This document shows positions 62,033-64,000 of a DNA stretch of 64,000 bases, in pieces. Source of the DNA: Coprobacillaceae bacterium UN01-12pH3A (lineage in GTDB: Bacteria > Bacillota_I > Bacilli_A > Erysipelotrichales > Coprobacillaceae). Below the pieces are notes generated by a model that made no database searches, was not told where the DNA came from, and was given only the letters and a program-made list of their open reading frames with translations. The first letter of the stretch is position 1; every line of letters begins with the position of its first letter. Made by a program: the position numbers and the translations under genes. The stretch lies in assembly GCA_027676805.1 (NCBI GenBank), contig JAQENU010000012.1, positions 2,192-66,191 of the forward strand, read 5' to 3'.

Positions 62033-63324
62033 TAGCGATTGTAGGAAGTCCGAATGTTGGTAAATCAACATTATTTAACCGTATTGTTGGAGAACGTATT
62101 TCGATCGTTGAAGATACACCGGGAGTCACTCGTGATCGAATTTATGCGAATGGAACATGGCTGACACGTTCATTCCGTCTGATTGATACAGGCGGAATCG
62201 AAGTTGCCGGACAGGATTTTGGTGAACAGATCAAAATGCAGGCTGAAATTGCGATTGAGGAAGCCGATGTGATTGTGTTTGTCGCAAATGGGCGTGAAGG
62301 CATGAATGCTGATGACCAATATGTAGCAAGAATGCTGCAGCGTTCAAAGAAACCTGTCATTCTAGCCATCAACAAGATTGATGATCAGGCATTTATGAAT
62401 AATATCTATGAATTCTATGCTTTGGGAGTTGGCGATCCGATCGCTATCAGCAGCAGCCATGGGATCGGAATCGGTGATTTATTAGATAAGATTATTGAAC
62501 TATTACCAGAAGAAGTAGATGACCATGTAGAAGGAGAAATCCGTTTTTCCTTGATTGGGCGCCCGAATGTCGGGAAATCAAGCTTAACCAATGCCATTTT
62601 AGGTGAAGAGCGTGTTATTGTTTCCGATATTGCCGGAACAACTCGTGATGCGGTGGATACGCTTTTTGAAAAAGACGGTCAGAAATATCGTGTTGTTGAT
62701 ACGGCTGGGATGCGTAAAAAAGGAAAAATCTATGAGAACATTGAAAAGTATTCTATTTTAAGAGCGTTAAGTGCGATTGAAAAGAGTGACGTTATTTTAG
62801 TGTTAATTGATGGGGATACAGGTGTCATTGAACAGGATCGTCATGTTGCCGGATATGCTCATGAAGCCGGTAAAGGGGTTGTGTTAGTTGTAAATAAATG
62901 GGATCTTGTTACAAAAGATGAGAAAACAATGCAGAAGATGGAAAAGAAACTGCGTGAAGAATTTAAATATTTAGATTATGCACCGATTATTTTCTTATCC
63001 GCTAAAACACATCAGCGTGTACAAAACATTTTCTCTTTGATTCAGATGGTGTATGAAAATAACCGCAAGCGTGTGCAGACAAGTGTCTTCAATGATGTGC
63101 TGATTGATGCTCAGGCAATGAATCCAACAACATCATTTAACGGTGGTCGTTTAAAAATTTATTACGGAAATCAGGTAAGCATCTGTCCGCCGACATTCAT
63201 CTTATTTGTCAATGATCCGGAATATCTGCATTTTAGTTATAAGCGTTATTTAGAAAACAGAATTCGAGATAGCTTTGGCTTTGAAGGAACACCAATCCAT
63301 ATCATTGCAAGAAAGAGGGATTAA
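62017..63324 (+). CDS. der: ribosome biogenesis GTPase Der (EngA)
   Basis: A 435-residue GTPase with two tandem G domains and a C-terminal KH-like domain, required for 50S subunit assembly. First domain: [26 protein letters not shown]. Second domain: [33 protein letters not shown]. The end [16 protein letters not shown] is the family signature. It overlaps cmk by 16 nt and gpsA starts 1 nt after its stop, so the three genes form one operon. Confidence 0.98.
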   Translation: MSRAVVAIVGSPNVGKSTLFNRIVGERISIVEDTPGVTRDRIYANGTWLTRSFRLIDTGGIEVAGQDFGEQIKMQAEIAIEEADVIVFVANGREGMNADDQYVARMLQRSKKPVILAINKIDDQAFMNNIYEFYALGVGDPIAISSSHGIGIGDLLDKIIELLPEEVDDHVEGEIRFSLIGRPNVGKSSLTNAILGEERVIVSDIAGTTRDAVDTLFEKDGQKYRVVDTAGMRKKGKIYENIEKYSILRALSAIEKSDVILVLIDGDTGVIEQDRHVAGYAHEAGKGVVLVVNKWDLVTKDEKTMQKMEKKLREEFKYLDYAPIIFLSAKTHQRVQNIFSLIQMVYENNRKRVQTSVFNDVLIDAQAMNPTTSFNGGRLKIYYGNQVSICPPTFILFVNDPEYLHFSYKRYLENRIRDSFGFEGTPIHIIARKRD

Positions 63325-63325
63325 A

Positions 63326-64000
63326 ATGAGCAAGATCGCAATATTAGGAACCGGAAGCTGGGCAACCGCTTTGGCTCAAGTTTTAGTGGATAATAAACAT
63401 GAGGTTTTACTATATGGGATCGACCAGCATGAAATTGATGATATCAATCTTCATCATCGAAATGATAAATATTTTGCCGTAGATTTAGATAAAAAAATCA
63501 AAGCGACAAAAGATTTAAACGCCTGTTTACAGGATGCTCAGTATGTTTTAGTTACTATACCGACACAGTTTGTTCGTTCAGTTTTAGAAGAAGTAAAAGC
63601 GGTATTAGATCATAAAGTCATTATTGTCAATGCTTCAAAAGGTTTTGACAATACGAATAATATGCGAATGAGTGAAACTATTCGCAGTGTGTTGGGAGAA
63701 GATCAGCGTCATGAAGTGGTGTCATTGATTGGTCCCAGCCACGCTGAGGAAGTTATTCTTCGTATGCTGACTGTCATTTGTTCTGTTTCGTTGGATTTAG
63801 AGATTGCCGCAGAAGTACAGCATTTATTTTCTAACGAATATTTCCGTGTGTATCGCTTAGATGACGAGGTCGGAGCAGAATATGCAGTTGCTTTAAAAAA
63901 TGTTATTGCTGTGGCTTCCGGCTGTGCGGCAGGCTTGGGCTATGGGGATAATACCCGTGCAGCACTGATCACGCGCGGATTGGCGGAAATGGTGCGTTAT
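63326..64000 (+). CDS. gpsA: glycerol-3-phosphate dehydrogenase [NAD(P)+], cut by the window edge
   Basis: The first 225 codons of GpsA, open to the window end. The product reduces dihydroxyacetone phosphate to glycerol-3-phosphate for phospholipids. It starts MSKIAILGTGSWATALAQVL (NAD-binding loop), then YVLVTIPTQFVRSVLEE, VNASKGFD, IGPSHAEEV and YAVALKNVIAVASGCAAGLGYGDNTRAALITRGLAEM, all typical. The remaining C-terminal part of about 105 residues lies outside. AGAGGGA serves as ribosome site inside the end of der. Confidence 0.96.
   Translation, partial: MSKIAILGTGSWATALAQVLVDNKHEVLLYGIDQHEIDDINLHHRNDKYFAVDLDKKIKATKDLNACLQDAQYVLVTIPTQFVRSVLEEVKAVLDHKVIIVNASKGFDNTNNMRMSETIRSVLGEDQRHEVVSLIGPSHAEEVILRMLTVICSVSLDLEIAAEVQHLFSNEYFRVYRLDDEVGAEYAVALKNVIAVASGCAAGLGYGDNTRAALITRGLAEMVRY

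Overview
The window is a 64 kb stretch of a low-GC Gram-positive chromosome. It carries the spore genes spoVAC-AD-AE-AF and dacB-spmA-spmB, with AGGAGG/GAGGTG ribosome binding sites, TTGACA/TATAAT promoters and one strong sigma-G-type promoter, so the organism is a spore-forming member of the Bacillota. Gene style (short operons, several HAD-IIB phosphatases, ECF vitamin uptake, 6-phospho-beta-glucosidase, recG-plsX-rnc without fab genes) fits class Erysipelotrichia, but that placement is inference and untested here.

Layout. 1-2308: very AT-rich ABC exporter cassette, cut by the left edge and unlike its surroundings in composition. 2309-8329: an empty/decayed stretch, an M29 aminopeptidase, a cytoplasmic leucine-rich-repeat protein and a VWA-metallopeptidase/MoxR ATPase pair. 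8514-15150: membrane-linked XRE regulator, lipoprotein, membrane-anchored MutS-like ATPase, PHP phosphatase, and an RpiR regulator divergent from a GH1 6-phospho-beta-glucosidase. 15235-15582: four tRNA genes on the minus strand (Ser, fMet, Asp, Phe) with their own promoter and terminator. 15630-17794: MerR regulator divergent from a MATE pump. 17868-24592: ddl, an ABC-F gene behind a long attenuator-like leader, then recG-plsX-rnc, where a 59-bp tandem duplication doubles the plsX promoter and ribosome site. 24628-30453: a fused nucleotidyltransferase/sugar kinase, DprA-like protein, rhomboid protease, zinc-ribbon protein, HAD phosphatase, GNAT. 30567-34568: rpsO-pnp-maf and a HAD phosphatase. 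34626-39800: YjdF-like protein, spoVA operon, scpAB. 39893-47966: pyk, Na/Pi transporter, P1 peptidase, metallo-beta-lactamase-fold/S66 peptidase pair, twin Rrf2 regulators plus HAD phosphatase. 48000-51213: ribU under an FMN riboswitch and two DUF2812-like membrane proteins. 51225-54083 (minus): dacB-spmA-spmB-rluB. 54224-60134: lipoprotein, MATE pump, and two fused ABC ATPase-permeases. 60230-64000: ferredoxin, acidic tail-anchored protein, cmk-der-gpsA (cut by the right edge).

Most of the window is core chromosome: lipid and cell-wall precursors (plsX, ddl, gpsA, dacB), RNA metabolism (rnc, pnp, rpsO, rluB, der), chromosome handling (scpAB, recG), glycolysis (pyk) and sporulation. No insertion sequence, prophage, CRISPR array or replication origin was seen. 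The less ordinary parts are the ABC-F leader, the kinase/nucleotidyltransferase fusion, the LRR-VWA-MoxR cluster, the twin Rrf2 operon with a near-perfect dyad, the two ABC fusions with eroded motifs, and the duplicated plsX control region. Start codons were chosen mainly by ribosome-site spacing; several longer reading frames begin inside promoter elements and were shortened.
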